Shown one piece after another: positions 15,711 through 23,325 of a DNA stretch of 50,637 nt. The stretch comes from JBBSGC01 sp038254525 (GTDB lineage Bacteria; Actinomycetota; Actinomycetes; Propionibacteriales; Nocardioidaceae), in contig JBBSGC010000002.1 of assembly GCA_038254525.1 (NCBI GenBank), forward strand, positions 1 to 50,637, given 5' to 3'. Made by a program: the position numbers and the translations under genes. The notes under the pieces are model-generated. The model had not been told where the DNA came from. It saw nothing but the letters and a program-made list of their open reading frames with translations, and did not search any database. Numbering within the stretch: position 1 is the stretch's first letter; the number at the start of each line of letters is the position of its first letter.

Positions 15711-17128
15711 TGGCGGGGCCGGCCGGCATCGGGCTGCTGCGCGACGAGCCCACCGTGGTGGCGGTTGGCGCCGAGCGGTTGGCGGATGCCGTCGTCGCAC
15801 AGGCCGCCCCCGTCCTGCGCGTCGACTGGCGACCGCCGATGCCCGGCACCGCCGCGGACCTGGCGACGCTGGCGGGCGACCCGCTGCGCGCCGCCGCCAA
15901 CGCGCGTGCGATGGCTGCGGTGCTGGGCGTGCAGGCGATGCTCGTCGACGTGCAGCCGGCCGCCGAGGTGCTGGGGCTGGCGGCCGGGGACTTCCTGCAC
16001 GCCGGCCCGCCGATCGGTTGGGACCGCGCCTCCGGACCGCTGCGCGGTGCGCTGATGGGGGCGGCCGCGCTCGAGGGCCTGGTCGACGACCCAGAAGAGG
16101 CGACGGCGCTCTTCGCTGCGGGCACCGGCGTGTCGATGGAACCCTGTCACCACCACAGCGCGGTCGGCCCGATGGCGGGAGTGGTGTCGGCGTCGATGTG
16201 GCTGTTCGTGCTCGAGAACCCCGCCACCGGACGCCGGGCGTACTGCTCGCTCAACGAAGGGCTCGGCAAGGTGCTGCGCTACGGGGCGTACGCGCCGGAG
16301 GTGCTCGAGCGGCTGCGTTGGATGTCGTCGGTGCTCGGGCCGCTGCTGCGGACCGCAGTGCGCGCGAGCGGGCCGGTCGACGTCACCGGCATCCTCACCC
16401 AGATGCTGCAGATGGGTGACGAGGCCCACAACCGCAACCGGGCCGGCACGCTGATGCTGCTGCGGGACCTCGCGCCGGCGATGGTGGAGTCGGGGCTGGC
16501 CGGCGCCGACATCGCCGCCGCGCTGCGTTTCATCGGCGGCAACGACCACTTCTTCCTCAACCTCGCCATGCCGGCCTGCAAGCTCGCACTCGACGCGGCG
16601 CGCGGCATCGACGGCTCGACGATGGTGGTCGCGATGGCCCGCAACGGCACCGACTTCGGGATCCAGGTGGCCGGTACCGGCAACGCCTGGTTCACCGGCC
16701 CGGCGCAGCTGGCCGACGGCCTGTTCCTCGGCGGCTACGGTCCTGAGGACGCCAATCCCGACATCGGGGACTCCGCGATCACCGAGACGGCCGGTCTCGG
16801 CGGGTTCTCGATGGCCACCGCGCCGGCGATCGTGCGCTTCGTCGGCGGCACCGTGCCCGATGCTCTGGGGACGACCCGCCGGATGGGCGAGATCACGCTG
16901 GCGGAGAGCTCCCGCTGGACGATCCCGGTGCTGGAGTTTCAGGGGGCGCCCACCGGCATCGACGTGACCAAGGTGTGCCGCACGGGCATTCTGCCGCAGA
17001 TCAACACCGGCATGGCCGGCAAGGTGGCCGGCGTGGGGCAGGTTGGCGCCGGTCTGGTGAACCCGCCGGCCGAGATCTTCCCCGCCGCCCTGACCGCTCT
17101 TGCCTCGGCCGTCCGCGGCCGCGGCTGA
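15710..17128 (+). CDS. DUF1116 protein, YlbE/AllG-like
   Basis: 472 aa from an ATG sharing one base with the fdrA stop (TGATG). DUF1116 features: GPPIGWDRASGP at 99-110, CHHHSAVGPMAG at 146-157, CSLNEGLGKVLRYGAYAP, GDEAHNRNRAGT, NDHFFLNLAMPACK and GYGPEDANPDIGDSAITETAG. The histidine cluster and the GDEAHNRN stretch are plausible catalytic or metal sites, but I know of no proven assignment. Partner of FdrA and DUF2877; likely a core subunit of the carbamoyltransferase complex. It ends the rightward operon just before a hairpin. Family firm, function inferred from the E. coli YlbE homologue. Confidence 0.87.
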   Translation: MAGPAGIGLLRDEPTVVAVGAERLADAVVAQAAPVLRVDWRPPMPGTAADLATLAGDPLRAAANARAMAAVLGVQAMLVDVQPAAEVLGLAAGDFLHAGPPIGWDRASGPLRGALMGAAALEGLVDDPEEATALFAAGTGVSMEPCHHHSAVGPMAGVVSASMWLFVLENPATGRRAYCSLNEGLGKVLRYGAYAPEVLERLRWMSSVLGPLLRTAVRASGPVDVTGILTQMLQMGDEAHNRNRAGTLMLLRDLAPAMVESGLAGADIAAALRFIGGNDHFFLNLAMPACKLALDAARGIDGSTMVVAMARNGTDFGIQVAGTGNAWFTGPAQLADGLFLGGYGPEDANPDIGDSAITETAGLGGFSMATAPAIVRFVGGTVPDALGTTRRMGEITLAESSRWTIPVLEFQGAPTGIDVTKVCRTGILPQINTGMAGKVAGVGQVGAGLVNPPAEIFPAALTALASAVRGRG

Positions 17129-17132
17129 GCGG

Positions 17133-17154
17133 TTCGCGCCCCAGCGGGGGCGAA
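17133..17154. terminator. Putative bidirectional hairpin terminator
   Basis: TTCGCGCCCC, loop AGC, GGGGGCGAA forms a near-perfect GC-rich stem with one bulged base, placed between the convergent DUF1116 and marC stops. No T tract follows, as is common in high-GC actinobacteria. Confidence 0.55.
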
Positions 17155-17156
17155 GC

Positions 17157-17774
17157 TCACCCGGCGCCGGCGACGAACGCGCGGACGGAGTCGGCGATCA
17201 GCTGCACCGCGATCGCCGAGAGCAGCAGGCCACTGATCCGGGTCACCAGCGTGACCCCCGACTCGCGGATGAGCCGCAGGATCACCACCGAGTAGCGCAT
17301 CGACGCCCACAGCATCACGTGGACGCCGATGATCCCCAGCGCCAGTGCGACGAACGTGGGCACGCTCTCGACCCGCTCCACGAAGACCATGGTCGCCACG
17401 ATCGCGCCCGGCCCCGCCAGCAGCGGTGTGCCCAGTGGCACCAGCGCCACGTTGACGTCGCGGGTCTCCGTGGGCTCCGACTCCTTGCCGGTCAGCAGCT
17501 CCAGCGCCACCAGCAGCAGCAGGAGGCCGCCAGCCCCCTGCAGCGCCGGCAGGGAGATGTGTAGGTAGCGCAGGAGCTGGCGGCCGAACAGCGCGAACAG
17601 CACGATCACCACGAACGACACCGTCACGGCCTGCCATGCGGCGCGCTTGCGCCGGGCCGGTGAGATGCCGCTGGTCAGCGCCAGAAAGATCGGGATCGTC
17701 CCGGGCGGGTCCATGATCACGAACAACGTGATGAACACCTCGGCCAACAACGTGGTGCTGATCACCGCACCCAT
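17157..17774 (-). CDS. MarC family integral membrane protein
   Basis: 205 aa with six hydrophobic segments. It begins MGAVISTTLLAEVFITLFVI followed by MDPPGTIPIFLALT, the MarC/SNARE-associated signature, and has the second-half motif PLLAGPGAI. The cellular role of MarC proteins is unresolved; the early link to multiple antibiotic resistance in E. coli did not hold up. The ATG shares one base with the stop of the PHP gene (TGATG), so the two are probably co-translated. The longer upstream frame belongs to the PHP gene's shadow and is excluded. Confidence 0.88.
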   Translation of the reverse strand: MGAVISTTLLAEVFITLFVIMDPPGTIPIFLALTSGISPARRKRAAWQAVTVSFVVIVLFALFGRQLLRYLHISLPALQGAGGLLLLLVALELLTGKESEPTETRDVNVALVPLGTPLLAGPGAIVATMVFVERVESVPTFVALALGIIGVHVMLWASMRYSVVILRLIRESGVTLVTRISGLLLSAIAVQLIADSVRAFVAGAG

Positions 17775-18676
17775 CAGGTGTTGACTCCGGCAACTCCCGG
17801 AGCGCGAGGCGGCTCGGCGCCCGCTTGACGCGCGTCCTGGGCCGACGCGTCGGCCCGGTCGAGCAGCCGGCCGAGCTGGTCGGGCGAGGTGGTGTTGCAA
17901 GCGAGGGGGTGGCCGACCTTGCCAGTGCCGTGGTAGTCGCTGGACCCGGTGGCGACCAGACCGGTCTCGGAGGCGATGGCACGCAGCGCGGCCCGCTGCT
18001 CGGCGGAGTGGTCGTTGTGGTCCACCTCGATGCCCGCCAAGCCCGCCTCCGCCAGCTCCGCGAGCACCTGCGGCGTCAGCACCCGGCGGCTGCCCCGCCC
18101 CCACGGATGCGCCAGCACGCTGACCCCCCCGGCTCGCGCAACCAGGGCGACCATCTCGGTCAGCTCCGCGGCGTACCGGTCCACGTAGGCCGGTCGGCCG
18201 GGCGACAGGAACCGGTCGAACGCCTCGTCGCGGTTGCTGACAACACCGCGGGCGACCAACGCATCTGCCACATGCGGGCGCCCCGTGGCGGTGGCGGCAC
18301 CGGCCACCCGGCGGATGTCCGCCACGTCGAGCTCGACGCCCACACGATGCAGCCGGGCCAGGATCGCCGGCAGGCGCCCGTTGCGCCCGTCGAGCACGCG
18401 CACCAGCTCCTCGGCCAGCGGCGGGAACCGGGGATCGGGCAGGTAGGCCAGCAGGTGCGCACCCGCGCCCAGGTGGCGGCACGAGATCTCGAGACCCGGC
18501 AGCAGCACTATCTCGTACGCCTCGGCTGCCGCTCGCGCCTCGTCCCACCCGTCGGCGGTGTCGTGGTCGGTCAGCGCGAGCACGTCGAGGCCGGCGTCGG
18601 CGGCGCGCGCGACCAGCTCCGCAGGCAGGTCAGTGCCGTCGGAGCGGGAGGAGTGGGCGTGCAGGTCGATCAGCAC
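17774..18676 (-). CDS. PHP-domain metal-dependent phosphoesterase (TrpH/YciV/RNase AM-like)
   Basis: 300 aa PHP protein. Metal-ligand motifs: DLHAHSSRSDG at 4-14, LTDHDT, LPGLEISC, SVLAHPWGRG and a final GSSDYHG. Relatives hydrolyse 3',5'-nucleoside bisphosphates or act as 5'-3' exoribonuclease on short RNA (E. coli YciV/RNase AM). The GTG start is supported by the PHP motif beginning at residue 4 and by a TACCCT box six bases upstream, typical of leaderless mRNA. Translationally coupled to marC. General family sure; precise substrate not determined. Confidence 0.88.
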   Translation of the reverse strand: MLIDLHAHSSRSDGTDLPAELVARAADAGLDVLALTDHDTADGWDEARAAAEAYEIVLLPGLEISCRHLGAGAHLLAYLPDPRFPPLAEELVRVLDGRNGRLPAILARLHRVGVELDVADIRRVAGAATATGRPHVADALVARGVVSNRDEAFDRFLSPGRPAYVDRYAAELTEMVALVARAGGVSVLAHPWGRGSRRVLTPQVLAELAEAGLAGIEVDHNDHSAEQRAALRAIASETGLVATGSSDYHGTGKVGHPLACNTTSPDQLGRLLDRADASAQDARQAGAEPPRAPGVAGVNT

Positions 18677-18682
18677 CGGGCC

Positions 18683-18688
18683 AGGGTA
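18683..18688 (-). promoter_or_regulatory. -10 box TACCCT, leaderless start of the PHP gene
   Basis: TACCCT on the minus strand ends six bases before the GTG start, with no Shine-Dalgarno site between. Confidence 0.55.
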
Positions 18689-18703
18689 GCGAGGCGCGCG
18701 CGG

Positions 18704-19318
18704 TCACAACCGTGGGCACAGAGCCGACAGCGGGATCATCTCCAGCTGCCCCAGCAGCTCGTCGAGCGCGACCAGCTCCAGGTCGGTGGCGACGAACGCG
18801 CCGGCGGTCGCCGGCCACGCGACCAGCCACAGCCACCGTCCCGAAGCCTCCCCAACGTGCACGTCGCGATCTGCTCCTCCGGTGACCCACCACAGTGGAG
18901 TGGCGTGGCTGCCGACGCTGATCGAGTGCGTGGGCGGGGAGCCCGCGATCTGCGTGCCGACGTCCAGGGTCCCCGCTCCGGCGTAACGAGCGCCGAGCCC
19001 GACGCCGGGTTCCTCGCAGACGATCACCAGGTCGGCATGCACCCCGACTACGTCCGGTCCGCTGCAGGACAGCACCGTGGCCTCCACGGTCTCGTCGCCG
19101 ACCCGACCGACACCGCTCAGGGACCAGTGCGCGGGCAGCGGCCACGGCAGCCAGGTAGGCGGGTCGGTCTCCGTCGCCTGCTCGAGTAGCCCGTGGACCG
19201 ACGGCTTCTCGTAGGGCCACAGTGGTGGGACGACGCCGTCACGGCCGCACTCCCAGCCCCCGTCCGGTCCCCGCACGACCGGCAGACCACAACGTGGGCA
19301 GTGACAGGGACCGTCCAT
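18704..19318 (-). CDS. Actinobacterial zinc-ribbon protein, DUF6758-like
   Basis: 204 aa from the ATG giving MDGPCHCPRCG; a longer frame upstream is possible but puts the ribbon off the N-terminus. Cysteines C5, C7 and C10 plus WECGRDG resemble a one- to two-knuckle zinc ribbon, followed by PPLWPYEKPS and a mixed alpha/beta region with WLPWPLPAHWSLSG. This protein recurs in actinobacteria beside the PHP/MarC pair, as here. No function is known to me. It is transcribed divergently from the NUDIX gene. Confidence 0.75.
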   Translation of the reverse strand: MDGPCHCPRCGLPVVRGPDGGWECGRDGVVPPLWPYEKPSVHGLLEQATETDPPTWLPWPLPAHWSLSGVGRVGDETVEATVLSCSGPDVVGVHADLVIVCEEPGVGLGARYAGAGTLDVGTQIAGSPPTHSISVGSHATPLWWVTGGADRDVHVGEASGRWLWLVAWPATAGAFVATDLELVALDELLGQLEMIPLSALCPRL

Positions 19319-19368
19319 GTCCCGACGCTGCCGTGCCTCGGCGGCCCCGGTCAAGGGCCGCGAGCACC

Positions 19369-19374
19369 TAGTCT
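19369..19374 (+). promoter_or_regulatory. -10 box TAGTCT, leaderless start of the NUDIX gene
   Basis: TAGTCT ends six bases before the GTG at 19381; no ribosome site lies between them. Confidence 0.55.
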
Positions 19375-19380
19375 GCTGGC

Positions 19381-19800
19381 GTGTCCCAGCCTCCGGAGCA
19401 ACCGCACCGGGTGAGCTGCGCGGGAGCGCTGGTGAGCGACGCCGAGGGTCGGCTCCTGCTGGTGCTGCGCGCCCACCCGCCGGCGGCGGGGACCTGGTCG
19501 CTACCCGGCGGCCGGGTGGAGCCGGGCGAGACGCCGGCGCAGACAGCCGTGCGGGAGGTCCGGGAGGAGACCGGGCTGCACGTGGAGACGACCGGGCTGG
19601 TCGGTCGGGTCGAGTGGCCCGGTCCTGGCACCAGCAGCTATCAGATCGACGACTTCCGGTGCCGCGTGGTGGGCGGTGAGCTGCACGCCGGCAGTGACGC
19701 TGCCGCGGCGCGTTTCGTGGACGCCGCCGAGCTCGCCGGACTGTCCCTCTCGCCGCTGCTGCTGGAGACGCTGCGCTCCTGGGGTGAGGTCAGCGACTGA
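19381..19800 (+). CDS. NUDIX hydrolase
   Basis: 139 aa with a complete Nudix box (GX5EX7REUXEEXGU) running from GGRVEPGE through REVREETGLHV. The glutamates bind the Mg2+ that cleaves a nucleoside diphosphate linked to X. The N-terminus (VSCAGALVSDAEGRLLLVLR) is the usual MutT-like strand. Substrate cannot be told from sequence; house-cleaning of oxidised or dinucleotide substrates is common. GTG start with a leaderless-type promoter; convergent with the histidine phosphatase gene 17 bases away. Confidence 0.9.
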   Translation: MSQPPEQPHRVSCAGALVSDAEGRLLLVLRAHPPAAGTWSLPGGRVEPGETPAQTAVREVREETGLHVETTGLVGRVEWPGPGTSSYQIDDFRCRVVGGELHAGSDAAAARFVDAAELAGLSLSPLLLETLRSWGEVSD

Positions 19801-19817
19801 TCACCGGTCCTCCGAGG

Positions 19818-20387
19818 TCAGCCGTTCCACCGCCAGATGACGGGCCTGGCGTGCTCCCAGCCGAGCACCGAAACCGTGGCCGTGTCGAGCCGGTAGAGGC
19901 GGCCGTCGCGCACCGGCTCACCGAGCCACCGCGCCGTCAGTGCCCGCAGGCAGTGCCCGTGGCCGAACAGCAGCGAGGGTCCCGACGCACCCCGCACCCG
20001 CACGATGACCCGGTCCAGGCGCGCCATGACCTGCTCCGCGGTCTCGCCGTCAGGCACCGGCGAGTCCCAGATCGTCCAGCCCGGGTCGCTCTGCCGGATC
20101 TGCGCCGACGTGAGTCCCTCGTATGCCCCGTAGTCCCACTCGACGAGGTCGGGGTCGTCCTCGGCCTCGGCGAAGCCGGCAAGCTCCGCGGTACGCCTGG
20201 CGCGCACCAGGGGACTGGTCAGCACCAGCGCGAAGCTGCACTCCCCGAGCCGCGCACCCAACGTCCGCCCGATCCGCTCACCCTCCTCGGTCAGGTCGAG
20301 ATCGGTCAGCCCGGTGTGCTGGCCCGACTTGCTCCATTCGGTCTGCCCGTGCCGGACCAGCCAGACGTCGTGCACCTCGCCGGCCAC
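19818..20387 (-). CDS. Histidine phosphatase family protein (phosphoglycerate mutase-like)
   Basis: 189 aa, with the phosphohistidine motif LVRHGQTEWS at the N-terminus and the second catalytic histidine in FGHGHCLRAL. The spacing GLTDLDLTEEGE after RHG is typical of the small cofactor-independent-acting phosphatases of this superfamily rather than glycolytic mutase. The phosphate-ester substrate is unknown. GTG start three bases after the stop of the MaoC gene, so probably co-transcribed with it. Confidence 0.88.
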   Translation of the reverse strand: MAGEVHDVWLVRHGQTEWSKSGQHTGLTDLDLTEEGERIGRTLGARLGECSFALVLTSPLVRARRTAELAGFAEAEDDPDLVEWDYGAYEGLTSAQIRQSDPGWTIWDSPVPDGETAEQVMARLDRVIVRVRGASGPSLLFGHGHCLRALTARWLGEPVRDGRLYRLDTATVSVLGWEHARPVIWRWNG

Positions 20388-20390
20388 GGC

Positions 20391-20903
20391 TCAGGCCCTC
20401 CGTACGGCCGCAGCCACCGGTCGGCCCGGCTGCTCGCCGCCGCGCCGCGCCAGGTAGCTCTGTTTCGGCACCAGCACCTTGCGGCGGAAAGTGCACACGA
20501 CTGTCCCGTCCTGCTTGTATCCGGTGGTCTCGACGTGCACGACGCCGCGGTCGTCCTTGGACCGGCTCTCCCGCTTGTCCAGAACCCGCGTCTCGCCGTA
20601 GACGGTGTCGCCGTGGAACGTGGGGGCGACGTGTCTCAGCGACTCGATCTCGAGATTCGCGATCGCCTTGCCGGAGACGTCGGGGACGCTCATGCCCAGC
20701 AGGATCGAGTAGACGTAGTTGCCGACGACCACGTTGCGGCCGTACTCGGTCTCCTGCGCGTAGTGCGCATCGAGATGCAGCGGGTGGTGGTTCATCGTGA
20801 GCAGGCAGAACAGGTGGTCGTCGGCCTCGGTGACCGTCTTGCCCGGCCAGTGCTGGTAGACCGCACCCACCTCGAACTCCTCGTACGTCCGGCCGAACTG
20901 CAC
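20391..20903 (-). CDS. MaoC-like hydratase, mesaconyl-CoA hydratase type
   Basis: 170 aa hot-dog fold protein beginning QFGRTYEEFEVGAVYQHWPG, with the family stretch NHHPLHLDAHYAQ and NVVVGNYVYSILLGMSVPD. This closely resembles the MaoC protein that accompanies crotonyl-CoA carboxylase/reductase, acyl-CoA dehydrogenase and malyl-CoA lyase in actinobacterial ethylmalonyl-CoA pathway clusters; there it would hydrate mesaconyl-CoA to beta-methylmalyl-CoA. GTG start with GAGGAG seven bases upstream. Two possible partners are in this window at 23326-24525 and 28443-29417, not adjacent. The pathway assignment rests on remembered similarity and should be treated as probable. Confidence 0.75.
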   Translation of the reverse strand: MQFGRTYEEFEVGAVYQHWPGKTVTEADDHLFCLLTMNHHPLHLDAHYAQETEYGRNVVVGNYVYSILLGMSVPDVSGKAIANLEIESLRHVAPTFHGDTVYGETRVLDKRESRSKDDRGVVHVETTGYKQDGTVVCTFRRKVLVPKQSYLARRGGEQPGRPVAAAVRRA

Positions 20904-21006
20904 GTCGGGCTCCTCGGGCTGGGGGGCGGTGGAGGCCCCTCATGGTGCCCGATGGCGGCGGCGCGCAACAGTCTGCCGGGCGGATGTCTCGGGCCCTAAG
21001 GCGGGC

Positions 21007-22056
21007 TCACTGCCAGATCGTCGGTACGCCATGGGCCGCGCTGGTGCCGAGGATCTGGCGGCCGCCGGGCCAAGTTCTCAGCACCACGAGGAACTCGTGC
21101 TCGGCTCCCGGGCGGCGGCGCAGCGGTTCGAGGACCAGGTGCGCGAACGGCGCGGAGTCGCTCGCCTGGGCGCCCAGCTCGTCGAGTCGCCGGTCGACGG
21201 CGCGCTGGTCAGCCAGGTCGAGGTACTGCCACATCACTGAGTGCCACAGCACGGTCGCGTGCCCCTGGCGCAGCTCCAGCCTGCGCACTGCGCTCACCGC
21301 GTCGAGCGCCGCGACGGTCGCCGGCACGGCGCGAGCCACCGCGATCGCCGCGCAGGCCCGCTTGATGCGTGCGGTCATGTCGGCCCAGACGTACGACAAC
21401 AGCCGATGCTCGCCGTCTGCGGTGGTCGGGTCGACGGGGGCCAGATCGGTGCCGTGGCGCTCGACGACGCGCAGTGGCGCCTGGAGCGGAGGCAGCCGTC
21501 CGCGCCAGGCATCGCCGAGCTGGACGGGGCTGTCCGGCGGCCCCCACAGCCGCACGCCGTTCTGGTCGCGGTAGCAGAAGTGGTCGGCGCGCAGGTTCAG
21601 CCCGGCGCTGGTGCCGATCTCGTGCAGCCGCACCGGCAGGCCGAAGCGGTCGGCGAGGTGCAGCAGCCCGCCCACCAGCGCCGTGGCCCGGCCGACCTCG
21701 TTGGTCTGAGGAGCCGAGTCCAGCAGGGGGCGCAGCTGCGCGGCCTGCTCGGCGACCACCCGCCGCAGTGCGAGCCAGGCGGCGTGGGCGTCGCCGTCGC
21801 CACCCACGCTCGGATAGTGCGCAGCCAAAGCCGAAGCGTCACCCTGCAGCACGCGGCGATGGACGGCGCCCATGAGCCGCAGCGCCAGCGCAGACGGTCC
21901 GGTGTCGTGCTCGTGGCCGGCCAGCACGGCCGCCACCGGCCCACCAGCGTCGATGTCGTCCGCGCAGCTGGTCAGCAACGAGGCGTACAACGGCGAGCCG
22001 AGCTCGGCACAGGCGTTCGCCTGGACGCGGAACCGGTCGGCCGGCGAGCTGCTCAC
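21007..22056 (-). CDS. DUF2332 family protein
   Basis: 349 aa. Conserved DUF2332 stretches: LHEIGTSAGLNLRADHFCY, then HRLLSYVWADMTARIKR, LWHSVMWQYLD and a C-terminal LVVLRTWPGG. EIGTSAGLNL resembles a methyltransferase-like glycine loop, but the family has no proven activity that I know of. GTG start 10 bases after the stop of the upstream general-stress-like gene, so likely one transcript. No further function can be given. Confidence 0.8.
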   Translation of the reverse strand: MSSSPADRFRVQANACAELGSPLYASLLTSCADDIDAGGPVAAVLAGHEHDTGPSALALRLMGAVHRRVLQGDASALAAHYPSVGGDGDAHAAWLALRRVVAEQAAQLRPLLDSAPQTNEVGRATALVGGLLHLADRFGLPVRLHEIGTSAGLNLRADHFCYRDQNGVRLWGPPDSPVQLGDAWRGRLPPLQAPLRVVERHGTDLAPVDPTTADGEHRLLSYVWADMTARIKRACAAIAVARAVPATVAALDAVSAVRRLELRQGHATVLWHSVMWQYLDLADQRAVDRRLDELGAQASDSAPFAHLVLEPLRRRPGAEHEFLVVLRTWPGGRQILGTSAAHGVPTIWQ

Positions 22057-22066
22057 GCCGGACAGC

Positions 22067-22540
22067 TCAGCTGCGTTGAGGCAGCCTCGCCAGCATGCCG
22101 ATCGCCTGCTCGGACTCCGCGTAGGAGCACAAGATGTCGTAGGAGGTCGCGACGACGCTGCTGGTGGAGGTGAAGTCGCGCTTGCCGCCGGTCATCGCGT
22201 AGCCGATGATCCCCATCACCGCGCCGAAGACTGCTCCGGCGATTACGGTCATGATGATGATCAGGAACCCACTACCGGTGGTGGAGAACAACGTCAGCAT
22301 CACGCCGATGAACAGGCCCCACCAGGCGCCGGCCGCCGCGCCCGCAGAGGCCGCGCGACCCTGGTTGAGCCGGCCGGTCACCCGCTCGACCATCCGCAGG
22401 CCGTTGCCGACGATGGTCACCTTCTGTACCGGGAAACCCTCGTCGGACAGATAGTCGACCGCGCGCTGAGCCTGCTCGTAGGTCTCGTACGTCGCCACCG
22501 TGGTGCCGGTGGGTGGGGTGGGCATCCTCATCGCTGGCAT
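22067..22540 (-). CDS. General stress protein 17M-like membrane protein
   Basis: 157 aa from the ATG with AGGAGG eight bases upstream; the longer frame upstream is excluded. It has an N-terminal heat-induced-like domain (VATYETYEQAQRAVDYLSDE, then PVQKVTIVGNGLRMVERVTG) followed by two glycine/alanine-rich hydrophobic segments (GAWWGLFIGVML and FLIIIMTVIAGAVFGAVMGI). This architecture is typical of the actinobacterial general stress protein 17M/YflT family. Function is unknown beyond stress association in relatives. First gene of a pair with the DUF2332 gene. Confidence 0.8.
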   Translation of the reverse strand: MPAMRMPTPPTGTTVATYETYEQAQRAVDYLSDEGFPVQKVTIVGNGLRMVERVTGRLNQGRAASAGAAAGAWWGLFIGVMLTLFSTTGSGFLIIIMTVIAGAVFGAVMGIIGYAMTGGKRDFTSTSSVVATSYDILCSYAESEQAIGMLARLPQRS

Positions 22541-22638
22541 GGTGTCGCCTCCTCGTGTCGCCCACCAGTGTCCCACCGTGGCGAGCGACCAAGGCACCGC
22601 GGTTCGGGATTGTTGAGCAACGCGGTCCGGGGGCGTCC

Positions 22639-22644
22639 TACATT
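22639..22644 (+). promoter_or_regulatory. -10 box TACATT, leaderless start of the lipoprotein gene
   Basis: TACATT ends six bases before the ATG at 22651; no ribosome site is present. Confidence 0.6.
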
Positions 22645-22650
22645 GGGCGC

Positions 22651-23319
22651 ATGCAGACCACGTCCGCCCGCAGGCGCATCCCGCCATCCGCGAGTGCTGC
22701 GATCTTGGTCGCCACCCTGGTCGGCTGCGGCTCGAGCACGACCCTCGCCGACTCCTCGACGACCACGACGGCGTCCACGCCGACGTCCTCGACGACGACG
22801 CTGCCGAGCCCCACCGCCCCCACGTCGACCGAGACGTCGAGCGGACCCACGGCCTCCGACACCACGAGCTCCGACGGGTCGATGGTCAGCGGAACCGGAT
22901 ACAGCTACGCCGTCCCTGACGGGTGGGACGACATCATCAATGAGTCAGAGGCTCAAGGCGCGGACACGTTCGTCCGTTCCACCGAGGTGGTCGACGGGTT
23001 CCGCACCAACATCAACACAGTGGTCAACCCGGCCCACGGGGTCACCGACCTCGACACCATCCGCAACGAGGCCGCTACCGAGCTCGAGCACACGGTCGGC
23101 AAGCGCCCGAGCCAGATCGCCGACATCACGATCGCGGGCGAGCGGGCGATCGGTCAGCGCGCGCAGTTCACCACCAGCGGCATCGACATCACGATGACCC
23201 AGTACGCCACCGTGCACAACGACCAGTTCGTGGTGATGACCGTGACCTCGGCGACCGCCGATGTGTCGACGGCGGTGCAGGCCGCGCAGACCGTCGTGTC
23301 CAGCTGGAGCTGGCAGTGA
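22651..23319 (+). CDS. Secreted lipoprotein with Thr/Ser-rich stalk and PsbP/LpqN-like domain
   Basis: 222 aa. A basic N-terminus and hydrophobic segment end in the lipobox LVGC with C26 as the lipidated cysteine. Residues 27-75 are almost wholly Ser/Thr/Pro/Ala, an extended stalk across the cell wall. Residues about 80-222 (GYSYAVPDGWDD, then TRSTEVVDGF-like and VMTVTSATADV) look like the DUF1795/LpqN/PsbP fold seen in actinobacterial lipoproteins. Role unknown; such domains often bind partner proteins at the envelope. Convergent with the acyl-CoA dehydrogenase gene six bases away. Confidence 0.78.
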   Translation: MQTTSARRRIPPSASAAILVATLVGCGSSTTLADSSTTTTASTPTSSTTTLPSPTAPTSTETSSGPTASDTTSSDGSMVSGTGYSYAVPDGWDDIINESEAQGADTFVRSTEVVDGFRTNINTVVNPAHGVTDLDTIRNEAATELEHTVGKRPSQIADITIAGERAIGQRAQFTTSGIDITMTQYATVHNDQFVVMTVTSATADVSTAVQAAQTVVSSWSWQ

Positions 23320-23325
23320 CGCCGC

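Noticed and set aside
13764..15800. Large minus-strand open frame of 678 codons opposite fdrA and DUF2877
   Set aside because: Composition is Arg/Pro/Gly-rich with no family motif; it is the shadow of well-supported plus-strand genes.
33..17128. Purine or allantoin degradation island
   Set aside because: No urate oxidase, allantoinase, allantoate or ureidoglycolate genes; the permease has UraA-type glutamates and a barbiturase family enzyme is present. Xanthine as substrate of the hydroxylase is not fully excluded.
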